Positions 34,720-42,440 of a stretch of DNA of 64,000 nucleotides are shown here, one piece after another (position 1 is the stretch's first letter; every line of letters starts with the position of its first letter). The stretch spans positions 806,001 through 870,000 of the forward strand of contig CBDDJJ010000002.1 in the NCBI GenBank assembly GCA_965229625.1. The letters run 5' to 3'. A program made the position numbers and the translations under genes. Under the pieces are notes generated by a model that saw only the letters and a list, made by a program, of their open reading frames with translations, made no database searches and had not been told where the DNA came from. The DNA comes from JANQIO01 sp965229625. GTDB taxonomy: Bacteria; Pseudomonadota; Gammaproteobacteria; Pseudomonadales; Halieaceae.

Positions 34720-37020
34720 ATGAAGTCCAACAGAACTTCACAGTCACACTTCGTGCTCAAGCCCATCGCGGCTGCTTTTCCCGCTATTGCCATGCTGGCA
34801 GGCCCGTTGGTCAGCCCGGTGGCGCTGGCACAGGATCGCGTGGCGCTGGAAGAGGTCATCGTTACCGCCCGGAAACGGGAAGAATCCATCCAGGATGTCC
34901 CCATCTCCGTAACCTCGGTCGGCAGGGAACTCAAGGAGGCGAGCATCCGCCGGCTGGAAGACATCCAGTCATTCACCCCTAACGTCTATATCCGCAACAC
35001 GGCGGGTATCCCCGGCGGCGCGGCGATCAGTATCCGCGGTGTGTCCTACCAGGAGACGGACAAGACGCTGGACCCATCCATCGGTGTAATCATGGACGGT
35101 TTGTACCTGGGTACCTCCAGTGGCGCGCTGCTGCAGAACTTCGACACCGCGAGGGTGGAAGTGCTGCGCGGACCCCAGGGTACTCTGCACGGTAAGAACA
35201 CCACCGGCGGCGTGCTCAATATCATCCGCAACGACGTCACCATGGAATGGGGTGGCGAGATGATCCTGACCGCCGGCGATGACGGTCGTGAGGATTTCCG
35301 CGGCGTTCTGAACGTGCCGATGATCGAGGACAAGCTGGGTACCCGCCTGTTCGCTGCCAGCATCAACAGCGATGGCTGGGTAGAGAACAGCACGCTCGGT
35401 GGTGAAGACGCCTGGGGCGATGACAAGCTGCTCTATGGTTTCGCCACCGAGTGGCGCCCCACCGAGAACTTCGACATCAAATTCCACTACGAGAGGATGG
35501 AGGACGAGACCGACACCGGCGCCTACACCAATATGAACCAGCCCGAGGATCTCACCTGCATCCTCGAAGGGGTGTTGTGGCCGGTCGGCTGCCAGACCAC
35601 GGACACCGGCAGTGACGAGGACAACAACTCCACCAACGACCGCAACCTCAACGACAGTGAGTACGATACCTATATCGTGACCATGAACTGGGAGTTCGAG
35701 AACTTCCTGATCACGTCTATTACCGGTCGTCGGGAGATGAACGAGGAGTACCGCATCGAGTTCGATGGCTCGCCGGCCAATCTGCTCTACTTCGACTACT
35801 TCAACGACTGGAACCAGACCAGCCAGGAACTGCGCCTGACGGCGGATATCAATGAAGACCTGACCATCATCGTCGGCGGTTTCTACTGGGATGTAGGTTA
35901 TGAGCAGCGCTGGAATGTGCACGAGCTGAACTACACGCTGGAACTGCTGGGCATCCCCCAGGGCAATCCACCCTTCAGCCTGACGCCCAATTCCATCAAC
36001 TACAACGGCCAGAACCAGAACACCACCTCCTATGCGGGCTTCTTCTCAGCCGACTGGGACATCAATGAAAAGTGGAGTCTGAGCGCCGGTATTCGCTACA
36101 CCTACGAAGAAAAGGACTTCAAAGGCGGCGACGGCACCTTCTATGAGGGCGGTGAGCCGGTACCGGACCTGAACTTCGAGTTCTTTGATGACGACTGGTC
36201 TGAAGCACTGCCCCGGGTTGGCGTGCAGTACCAGTACAACGACGACGTGATGTTGTTTGCCTCCTACTCCGAGGGCTTCAAGTCCGGTGGCTTCTTTGGA
36301 CGCCAGGCCAACTTTGATATCGACCCGACCTACGACCCCGAATACGTGGATACCTGGGAACTGGGTATGAAGAGCACCTGGGCCAACGGGCGCATCATCT
36401 TCAACCCGACTATCTTCTTCAACGACTACCAGGACAAGCAGGAAGAGATTCTCATACCCATTGACCTCAGCAACGTGGCCACAGTGGTACGGAACGCCTC
36501 GACCCTGGAAATCTTCGGCGCCGAACTGGAATTCCAGATGCAGGTCACCGAGGCCTGGAATGTGCGCCTGTCCTACGGTTACCTGGATGCCGAGTTCGAT
36601 GACTTTGTTGCCGACATCACCGGCGACGGCGTAATCACCGACAACTCCTACCTGGAGCCGCGCAACACGCCGGAGCACACCATCGGCGTCAACACCTCCT
36701 ACACCATCCAATTGGGGCCGGGCGAGTTGGTGGCCTTTGCTTCCTACCGCTGGCGGGATGAGGTGCAAACGATTGCCGGTCCGGCACAGACCGACCCTAA
36801 CCCAACGACCAATGACCCGCTGGGTGAGCTGGATTCCATCGACAACCTGGATATCAACCTGAACTACATCTGGAACGACGGCCGCTACCGTATCACTGCC
36901 TACGGCCGCAACGTGACTGATGAACGTGAGCAGGTTGTCACCCGGATTCCGGGCCTCACATCCTGGGGCTACTGGAGCCAGGGCGAGAACTACGGCGTGG
37001 AATTCGCCTTCAACTTCTAG
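34720..37020 (+). CDS. TonB-dependent outer-membrane receptor
   Basis: A 766-residue receptor with ribosome site AGAGGG. After the signal peptide (ending SPVALAQDR) come EEVIVTARKREESIQDV, plug motifs SIRGVSYQ and VEVLRGPQGTLHGKNTTGGVLN, and a barrel with a final Phe (NYGVEFAFNF). It is divergent from the DUF3604/hydratase operon, and the AT-rich 143-bp gap must hold both promoters. It belongs to the same family as the receptors at 7750 and 16983. The substrate is unknown. Confidence 0.93.
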   Translation: MKSNRTSQSHFVLKPIAAAFPAIAMLAGPLVSPVALAQDRVALEEVIVTARKREESIQDVPISVTSVGRELKEASIRRLEDIQSFTPNVYIRNTAGIPGGAAISIRGVSYQETDKTLDPSIGVIMDGLYLGTSSGALLQNFDTARVEVLRGPQGTLHGKNTTGGVLNIIRNDVTMEWGGEMILTAGDDGREDFRGVLNVPMIEDKLGTRLFAASINSDGWVENSTLGGEDAWGDDKLLYGFATEWRPTENFDIKFHYERMEDETDTGAYTNMNQPEDLTCILEGVLWPVGCQTTDTGSDEDNNSTNDRNLNDSEYDTYIVTMNWEFENFLITSITGRREMNEEYRIEFDGSPANLLYFDYFNDWNQTSQELRLTADINEDLTIIVGGFYWDVGYEQRWNVHELNYTLELLGIPQGNPPFSLTPNSINYNGQNQNTTSYAGFFSADWDINEKWSLSAGIRYTYEEKDFKGGDGTFYEGGEPVPDLNFEFFDDDWSEALPRVGVQYQYNDDVMLFASYSEGFKSGGFFGRQANFDIDPTYDPEYVDTWELGMKSTWANGRIIFNPTIFFNDYQDKQEEILIPIDLSNVATVVRNASTLEIFGAELEFQMQVTEAWNVRLSYGYLDAEFDDFVADITGDGVITDNSYLEPRNTPEHTIGVNTSYTIQLGPGELVAFASYRWRDEVQTIAGPAQTDPNPTTNDPLGELDSIDNLDINLNYIWNDGRYRITAYGRNVTDEREQVVTRIPGLTSWGYWSQGENYGVEFAFNF

Positions 37021-37035
37021 GCGGAGGAATCGAGC

Positions 37036-37058
37036 CGCGGGCTGGCCTCCAGCCCGCG
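37036..37058. terminator. Hairpin between convergent genes
   Basis: A perfect 10-bp stem, CGCGGGCTGG with CCAGCCCGCG, and a 3-base loop follow the TonB receptor stop by 15 bp. There is no U-run, so efficiency is uncertain. It serves both convergent genes. Confidence 0.6.
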
Positions 37059-37073
37059 ACTATCTTGAGAATG

Positions 37074-37559
37074 TCAGGCAGGTACCTGGTCGGCAATCTT
37101 GCCGAGAAGCTGGTCAAGATAGTCGGCGCTTTGCAGTTCGATGGCTGACAACTCATCGAGCTGCTCACCCAGCTTAGGGTAAGCCTGCTTGAGGTTTTGC
37201 CAGGCACCCGCACCCTGGCGCTCGGCGTTGGCCTGGATGGTCATCTGTTCGATGGGCGAGTACTCCGAGAACACCTCGTAGTAGGTATCACGGGCCGCCG
37301 GGATGGCTGTCTTCACCAGGTCGCGATGGGCCGCGGACGGCGGGAACAGCGCTTCCACCCGGTCGGCAATTTCATCCTCGCGGGCGGCGCATTCCAGCAG
37401 GCCGGCGCGATGCTCCGGCACCGCCTCGGCCCAGCCGCGGTAACGGTCCGCTGCAGTGCGCTCGAGCTGCGAGAGCATATAGGGGTAGGCATCAGGAGGC
37501 ATGGCATCGAGATGCTCAGCGAGCAGCTCACCAAAATTGGGAATCGTGACTGCGTTCAT
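37074..37559 (-). CDS. Hypothetical helical protein
   Basis: 161 residues from the ATG at 37559, which has a strong ribosome site (GGAGG). The sequence is almost entirely charged helices: FGELLAEHLDAMP, YMLSQLERTAADRYRGWAEAV, ECAAREDEIADRVEALF, AARDTYYEVFSEY. No signal peptide or membrane segment is present. I do not recognise a family. It is divergent, by 59 bp, from the flavin-type oxidoreductase gene at 37619, which hints at a shared role or regulator. Confidence 0.65.
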   Translation of the reverse strand: MNAVTIPNFGELLAEHLDAMPPDAYPYMLSQLERTAADRYRGWAEAVPEHRAGLLECAAREDEIADRVEALFPPSAAHRDLVKTAIPAARDTYYEVFSEYSPIEQMTIQANAERQGAGAWQNLKQAYPKLGEQLDELSAIELQSADYLDQLLGKIADQVPA

Positions 37560-37618
37560 ACACCAGGTCCTCCGTGTGATGAACCAGCATAGTAAGGACA
37601 AGTACCGAGAGTGACAAC

Positions 37619-38188
37619 ATGACTGAACAAGCCACCAATTACGACGACGTCAAACAGTACCGCCTCGACCCGGAACGGGAAGAAGAGCTGGTCAAGACCG
37701 GCGGCGAATGCACCTTTATCTGGGCCAACAAGGCCGGCCACCCATTGGGCGTCACCACCGCCTATGTGCCGGCCAAGGGCAAGATCTGGATGACCGCCAC
37801 CAAAGAGCGGGTGCGCATCAAGGCCATCGCCCGCGACGGCCGCTCGTCGATTGTGATCACCAGCAAGGGCACCCCCATGGGCGGCGGCAAGACCGTGACC
37901 TACAAGGGCCACACCGTGATCCACGACGACCAGGAAACCAAGCACTGGATGTACCGCCTGCTGGCGGACGGCATGAAGGCCTCTCAGACGGAAGACGAAG
38001 GCAACGAGTTCACCGCCGGCCTGGATCCGGAGATGTTCATCCGCTTCCTGGATACGCCAGAGCGCATCGTGCTGGAGTTCACCCCGGAAATGTCCATCCC
38101 CTTCGACGGCGACAAGATGGCGGCAGGCACAGCACAGGCCTACGCCGAGTTTGCCAGGCAGGACGCCGAAGCTCGCGGCGAAAGTTGA
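37619..38188 (+). CDS. Pyridoxamine 5'-phosphate oxidase-like FMN-binding protein
   Basis: A 189-residue protein of the split-barrel flavin-binding group. Strands such as CTFIWANKAGHPLGVTTAYV, KIWMTATKERVRIKAIARDG and SSIVITSKGTPMG show the typical pattern in which the protein binds FMN or F420. The C-terminal half is helical and acidic. It may be a reductase or haem-linked oxidase but the substrate is unknown. It is divergent from the helical hypothetical gene and convergent with the carotenoid oxygenase, separated by a hairpin. Confidence 0.75.
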   Translation: MTEQATNYDDVKQYRLDPEREEELVKTGGECTFIWANKAGHPLGVTTAYVPAKGKIWMTATKERVRIKAIARDGRSSIVITSKGTPMGGGKTVTYKGHTVIHDDQETKHWMYRLLADGMKASQTEDEGNEFTAGLDPEMFIRFLDTPERIVLEFTPEMSIPFDGDKMAAGTAQAYAEFARQDAEARGES

Positions 38189-38190
38189 TA

Positions 38191-38209
38191 AAGGGGGGCA
38201 CTCCCCCTT
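38191..38209. terminator. Hairpin between convergent genes
   Basis: AAGGGGG and CCCCCTT pair around a 5-base loop in the 23-bp gap between the flavin protein and the carotenoid oxygenase. It has little U-run but is well placed for both. Confidence 0.5.
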
Positions 38210-38211
38210 CC

Positions 38212-39654
38212 TCAAGCCGGCAGGAAACAGCCGTGGAAGCCCAGCGGCAGCACCCGTTCCATATCCGCCGTGGCCACCGGGCCATCAGCCAGTCGTCCCG
38301 CCTTGAGCACCGCAATGCCGCTGCGGCTCTGTTGGTAGTCCAGGAAGCTGTGTAGCAGGTAGCCCTGTTCCGGCCCGGGTACAAACAGGGGTTCTTCCAC
38401 CACCACACCCTCGCCATAATCAAAGCGCTCGCTGGCGCCGGAGCGCGGGTCCACCCGCACTACCGCAGAGGCCAGGCGGGAGTCCGCCGCGCCCTGCCCG
38501 GCAGCACCGGACAACATCTGCGCCGCGAACGGACGCCGCGGATCGTAGCCGGGAAACTCCATGTCGATGCCCAGCGGGGTTATTTCAGCGCTGCCACGGG
38601 ACAGCGACAGCGTGTAGTGCACCAACTCGGAGGCATCGTGATAGGGCCCGGGTTGCTGCTGCGCAAGGCGGTACATGCCCACGCTGACGATATCCAGGTC
38701 TTTATAGGCACAGGCGGTGAAATGCATCTGCTCGCCCTCTTCCCAGCCGTTGCCGAAATGGAAGACGAAGGTGGCCGGCACTTCGATGGTTGCTGTCAGT
38801 GAGAAATCTTCGCGATCAAACACCAGCAGTTGGCTGGGTCGCGTCGGTTCCCAATGCAAACGGTCGACGAAGTTATTGCCCGCGCCGAACACCGCGGAGC
38901 TGTTGAGCGCAATCAGGTAGCGTGGCGTCAGCACGAAGTCGTGCATATAGCCCGGGAAATCGAGCGACACGGCCGCGGATTTCTTCAAGCCACCATCGGC
39001 GCCCAGGTGGTAGAGGACCAGCGTCGGACGCTGGGCAAACAGCACAGAGCCAATGTTCCAGAGGTCACCCTGCTCATCAAAGTGCGGGTGCGCCGAGAAC
39101 GGTACGCCCTTCAGGCTGTCATCAAAATCCAGGGTGCCCAGGGTCTCCAGGCTATCGGGGTCTACCCGATAGGCGGAGCCCGCCTCCCACATGGCCAGCA
39201 GTTCACCGTTCAATGGCTGTACGTTGATGTTGGCAACATTGGTGCTTTCGTTATTGCGTACCGGCAGGGCGTTCTCGAACTTTGTTCCGGCGCCACCGTG
39301 CAAAAAGCGCCCGGCTTTTTCTTCCTGCTCAAAACGCTGGGTGCGAACAAACCTGCCCCGGTGTTCAACACCGTCGCTACCGATGCGGAAGGCCTGCACC
39401 ATCCCGTCGGGATCAAACCAGTGCTGGTAGCGCTGCATCCCACGCGCATACAGGGCCGGGCCATTGCGATACAGGGTACCCCGGCACTGGGCCGGAAATG
39501 CGCCGCGCACTCGCATGGCCTGCGGAGCCAGGTCTTTACTCACACCCTGGAAGCCCAGTGCCCAGGGCGGCGAAGCCTCGGCATGCACAGCCGCCAGCAG
39601 TGCCGGGGCCGCAGCCAGGGCGGCAAGGCCCTGGAGAAACTCGCGTCTGTTCAT
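38212..39654 (-). CDS. Carotenoid oxygenase (RPE65/CCD family), exported
   Basis: A 480-residue protein. The N-terminus (MNRREFLQGLAALAAAPALLA) looks like a Tat signal. The family core is clear: GTLYRNGPALY, HWFDPDGMVQAF, and iron-ligand His candidates in SAHPHFDEQGD, FPGYMHDFVLT, FVFHFGNGWEEG and the C-terminal GFHGCFLPA. Such enzymes cleave carotenoids, stilbenes or lignin-derived compounds with an Fe(II) centre held by four His. Export through Tat is unusual for the family but has been seen in marine bacteria as far as I know. It lies 2 bp after the DUF2141 gene and shares its transcript. Confidence 0.9.
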   Translation of the reverse strand: MNRREFLQGLAALAAAPALLAAVHAEASPPWALGFQGVSKDLAPQAMRVRGAFPAQCRGTLYRNGPALYARGMQRYQHWFDPDGMVQAFRIGSDGVEHRGRFVRTQRFEQEEKAGRFLHGGAGTKFENALPVRNNESTNVANINVQPLNGELLAMWEAGSAYRVDPDSLETLGTLDFDDSLKGVPFSAHPHFDEQGDLWNIGSVLFAQRPTLVLYHLGADGGLKKSAAVSLDFPGYMHDFVLTPRYLIALNSSAVFGAGNNFVDRLHWEPTRPSQLLVFDREDFSLTATIEVPATFVFHFGNGWEEGEQMHFTACAYKDLDIVSVGMYRLAQQQPGPYHDASELVHYTLSLSRGSAEITPLGIDMEFPGYDPRRPFAAQMLSGAAGQGAADSRLASAVVRVDPRSGASERFDYGEGVVVEEPLFVPGPEQGYLLHSFLDYQQSRSGIAVLKAGRLADGPVATADMERVLPLGFHGCFLPA

Positions 39655-39656
39655 GG

Positions 39657-40070
39657 CTAGCGCACCCGCACTTCTATCTGCAGGTCTGCTTCGAGACTGA
39701 CCGCGGCTTCCTCGAAAGACGGTGGGCCGAAGCGCCCGGCGTTGTTACTGAAACCGTAGCCCTCGGTAGGGATACCCAGCATGTTGCTGTCCAGTTCGCC
39801 GTTATTGTTGGCATCATGGTAGAGCTTTACCGCGTAGCGGCCCGCGGGCAGGTTATGTACGGTGACCTTCAGGCTGTCGCCGTCGACCCGGTTGCGAACG
39901 GACAGCAGTGGGTTGGTATCCGACTGGTAACTCTCTTCACTGTCAAACAGTACCCACCTCACCTCGCCGGTGGGCTCGCTGATATTGCTTATCAGTATCG
40001 CCAGGTCGGCCGCCGCCACCGGCTGCGCCAGCAACACCAGGCTGGTGATTCCAAGCAGTGGTATACGCAT
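39657..40070 (-). CDS. DUF2141 family exported protein
   Basis: About 137 residues from the ATG at 40070, seven bases after GGAGG; a second ATG at 40073 is nearly as good. The signal peptide ends at PVAAADLA. The body has the DUF2141 pattern: GEVRWVLFDSEESY, then LPAGRYAVKLYHDANNNGELDSNMLGIPTEGYGFSNNA, split here into two halves of the same motif. The family is a periplasmic beta-sandwich of unknown function. It is cotranscribed with the carotenoid oxygenase and divergent from the two-component genes. Confidence 0.85.
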   Translation of the reverse strand: MRIPLLGITSLVLLAQPVAAADLAILISNISEPTGEVRWVLFDSEESYQSDTNPLLSVRNRVDGDSLKVTVHNLPAGRYAVKLYHDANNNGELDSNMLGIPTEGYGFSNNAGRFGPPSFEEAAVSLEADLQIEVRVR

Positions 40071-40208
40071 CATATGTCCTCCGTGATGGGATTGCTCACA
40101 GTGCCCAGCGTGCACCATCCCGCCTGATCGAGCAGGTGCCGGAAGTCACGAGCTCCAGGCTGTCCGGGTATGACTTCTGGCACGGTGCCTGCGAGGGGGA
40201 TCTGCACT

Positions 40209-41324
40209 ATGATCTCGCTGATGAAACCCCATGCCATGACAGTGGAAGAAAGCCTGTTGAACGTCTCCGGGCTGTTCGCGATCAGCCTGGTGGCACTGGT
40301 AACAGCCATGTACCAGGACTTGTGGCCCAGCATGCTTGTGCACGCGACGTTTGCCCTGGCTTTCCTGCTGGGCGCCTACAAGCGCCAAGTGCCCCTGATT
40401 CCGCACCAGGGGGTCGTCGGTGTACTGGTGATGTTCCTGCTGTCGGTGATTGCACTGGCGCTGTTCGGCAACACCATTATCCTGATTCTCTCAGTGGTAA
40501 TGATGGCGAGCGCCCCCTATCACCTGAGCGCGCGCCACAGCTGGCTGCTACTGGTAGTTGCCAACGGCATATATTTCGCCGTTCTCAACGATGTGTCACT
40601 CGTCTCCGAATACGCGGTCGCCTGGTTGACGCTATTGGCACTCCAGGGCTTCGCTATTACCTCCAGCCTGGCTCGCCAGCGGGAAGTGGAAACCCAGGAG
40701 ATTCTTGCCCGCCAGAACAGTGAATTGCTCGCCGCCCGCGCCGTGATGGCCCAGCAGAGCCAGGCCGAAGAGCGCCTGCGCATTGCCGGCGACCTGCACG
40801 ACACCATCGGGCATCAGCTCACCGCGCTGCAGTTGCAACTGGAAGCACTCGCCCACCAGGCACCGGAGGCGCTCAAGCCCCAGGTGGCCAGCAGCCAGGC
40901 ACTGGCGGGCGACCTGCTGGAAGATATTCGCAGCATCGTCCGGCAGATGTCAGAAGAGAAGCGCGACGATCTCGCCGGCGCCATTCAGGAGTTGGACCGG
41001 CTCGCACCCGGCGTGGATATCCAGGTGGTATCCACGCTGCCGGAGCTGGAACCGGCCCTGGCCCAGCAGTTGGTGTTCTGCTTCCAGGAAGGCATTCACA
41101 ATGCCATCCGGCACGGAGGGGCAACACACATTGAAATCAGCTACCAGAACGCCCGCTTCCAGATTCGCGACAACGGCCGCGGGTTTCGCGGCCACATGAA
41201 CGAAGGCTTTGGACTCGCCAATATCGGCCAGCGGCTGGCGCCTTTCGGTGGCCGGGCGCAGCTATCGAACACTCAACAAGGCGGCTGCGAGCTCGCCCTC
41301 TACCTGGCGGAGGCAACGGCGTGA
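40209..41324 (+). CDS. Sensor histidine kinase, DesK/NarL class (HisKA_3)
   Basis: About 371 residues from the ATG at 40209, with GAGGGGG upstream. Five or six hydrophobic helices occupy residues 15-155. A coiled coil (ARQREVETQEILARQNSELLAA) leads to the phosphoacceptor DLHDTIGHQLTALQLQLE, His197. The ATPase part has NAIRHGGATHIEIS, FQIRDNGRGFRG and GLANIGQRLAPFGG. The stop overlaps the GTG of the response regulator by 4 bp. Its signal is unknown; the membrane helices suggest sensing in or near the membrane, as in DesK. The neighbouring DUF2141/carotenoid-oxygenase unit is a candidate target because it is divergent. Confidence 0.92.
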   Translation: MISLMKPHAMTVEESLLNVSGLFAISLVALVTAMYQDLWPSMLVHATFALAFLLGAYKRQVPLIPHQGVVGVLVMFLLSVIALALFGNTIILILSVVMMASAPYHLSARHSWLLLVVANGIYFAVLNDVSLVSEYAVAWLTLLALQGFAITSSLARQREVETQEILARQNSELLAARAVMAQQSQAEERLRIAGDLHDTIGHQLTALQLQLEALAHQAPEALKPQVASSQALAGDLLEDIRSIVRQMSEEKRDDLAGAIQELDRLAPGVDIQVVSTLPELEPALAQQLVFCFQEGIHNAIRHGGATHIEISYQNARFQIRDNGRGFRGHMNEGFGLANIGQRLAPFGGRAQLSNTQQGGCELALYLAEATA

Positions 41325-41947
41325 TTCGCGTCGGACTGGTCGATGACCAGGCGCTGGTGCGCGAGGGTATCGCTCGTCTGCTGGAACTGTCTGGCGTTGC
41401 CACCACCGAGTGGCAGTGCGAAGACGGCGAGTCGGCCGCGGAGATGCTCGAAACACGCCCGGTCGACGTTATGGTCTGCGATATCCGCATGCCAAAGCTG
41501 GACGGCATCAGCCTGGTGCGCAGGCTCCGCAGCGCCGGCAGTTCGCAACCGGTGCTGGTGTTGACCACCTTCGACGACCACCAGCTGTTCATGGACGCGC
41601 TGGCCGCCGGCGCCAACGGTTTCCTGTTGAAGGACGTGTCACTGGAGAAACTCATCAACGCCATCCAGACCGTTGCCGAAGGTGGCTTCATCGCTGAACC
41701 CCGGCTGGTGACCCAGCTCTCCACCGGCATCGCCGACGCGCCGCCGGCGGACCCTGACCTGCTCAGCAAGAAAGAGCGCGAAATCCTCAAACTGGTAGCC
41801 GGCGGTCTTTCCAACCGGGAGATCGCCGAGGTCATTCACCTGGCGGAAGGCACGGTGAAAAACCACGTCTCCAACGTCCTCACCAAGCTCAACTGCCGCG
41901 ACCGCACCCAGGCGGTGCTCTACGCCATCCACTGGCAGCTGATATAG
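41321..41947 (+). CDS. Response regulator, NarL/FixJ family
   Basis: A 208-residue regulator. The receiver domain shows VGLVDDQALVREG, the phosphoacceptor VMVCDIRMPKLDG (Asp54), LVLTTFDDHQ and the conserved FLLKDVS. The C-terminal LuxR-type helix-turn-helix is LSKKEREILKLVAGGLSNREIAEVIHLAEGTVKNHVSNVLTKL in three short blocks. It is translationally coupled (GTGA) to the kinase at 40209. It probably binds DNA as a dimer when phosphorylated. Targets are unknown. Confidence 0.94.
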   Translation: MIRVGLVDDQALVREGIARLLELSGVATTEWQCEDGESAAEMLETRPVDVMVCDIRMPKLDGISLVRRLRSAGSSQPVLVLTTFDDHQLFMDALAAGANGFLLKDVSLEKLINAIQTVAEGGFIAEPRLVTQLSTGIADAPPADPDLLSKKEREILKLVAGGLSNREIAEVIHLAEGTVKNHVSNVLTKLNCRDRTQAVLYAIHWQLI

Positions 41948-42044
41948 CACCAGTACCTGCGCAAAGTAGCTCCGTAGGTCGGGTGCAAACCCCACATGTT
42001 TCTGGTGAACCGCTGGGCCGCCAATAATCGAGCCTACAAGCCGC

Positions 42045-42152
42045 GTGCGCGGCACACGGGGCCCTTCCGAGACACGCTAAAAGCATGACGTCCATGTCTC
42101 GCTCGGATGCGGCCGTCCTGGCCGCATACGGTCCCGGAAGGGCCCCGCGCAC
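42045..42152 (+). repeat. Hairpin element, copy 1
   Basis: The outer stem is GGGGCCCTTCCG (42058-42069) with CGGAAGGGCCCC (42135-42146), extended by GTGCGC/GCGCAC after a bulge. The core starts CGCTAAAAGCATGAC and includes TGTCTCGCTCGG; an inner hairpin TGCGGCC-gtcct-GGCCGCA lies at 42108-42126. The core is shared, in opposite orientation, with copy 2. Confidence 0.75.
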
Positions 42153-42231
42153 CGCACCCGCTCCGCCGGTGCTATGCCAACTTCAGAGCTTCAAATCCGG
42201 ACACCTGGAACCGCGCGCTGATCGAGGGTGT

Positions 42232-42338
42232 GAGCTAAGTGCACGCCGTCACGGACCGTGAACGGCCAGGACGGCCGTTCCCGAGCGAGACAGGGATGTC
42301 ATGCTTTTAGCGCGTCCGTGGGGGCGTGCACTTAGCTC
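42232..42338 (-). repeat. Hairpin element, copy 2 (opposite orientation)
   Basis: The outer stem is GAGCTAAGTGCACGCC (42232-42247) with its exact complement at 42323-42338, extended by CACGGA/TCCGTG. The core is the reverse complement of copy 1 with few changes. The inner hairpin AACGGCC-aggac-GGCCGTT (42261-42279) differs from copy 1 in the two outer pairs, yet still pairs fully. The outer stem is unrelated in sequence to that of copy 1. Confidence 0.75.
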
Positions 42339-42374
42339 GCGCCCGGCCTGCGGAGCACTTCTGCAAGGTAGCGA

Positions 42375-42405
42375 AAAATAAAAAAGCGGCGCATAAATGC
42401 GCCGC
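42375..42405 (-). terminator. Rho-independent terminator of katG
   Basis: GCGGCGCA and TGCGCCGC pair around TAAA (42386-42405). Leftwards the stem is followed by a U-rich run (AAAAATAAAAAA on the plus strand). Confidence 0.88.
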
Positions 42406-42440
42406 CTGGAGAGCCGCCCTGGTATAAGGGCGGTGGGAGA

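Larger units (their letters stand above)
41948..42440. other. Gene-free 490-bp region with two opposed hairpin elements
   Basis: No plausible gene is seen between the response regulator and katG. The region holds two related hairpin elements (42045-42152 and 42232-42338), a short unstructured spacer between them, and the katG terminator at 42386. The 95 bp after the regulator hold nothing I recognise. Confidence 0.6.

Noticed and set aside
34969..35922. A 317-codon frame on the minus strand
   Set aside because: Antisense to the TonB receptor gene; composition is typical of a shadow frame.
40170..40208. Upstream extension of the histidine kinase
   Set aside because: No ribosome site at the longer start; the ATG at 40209 has GAGGGGG upstream and precedes the membrane helices.
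41948..42440. An integron attC site or an IS element
   Set aside because: No integrase or transposase nearby, no attC core sites or target duplications seen.
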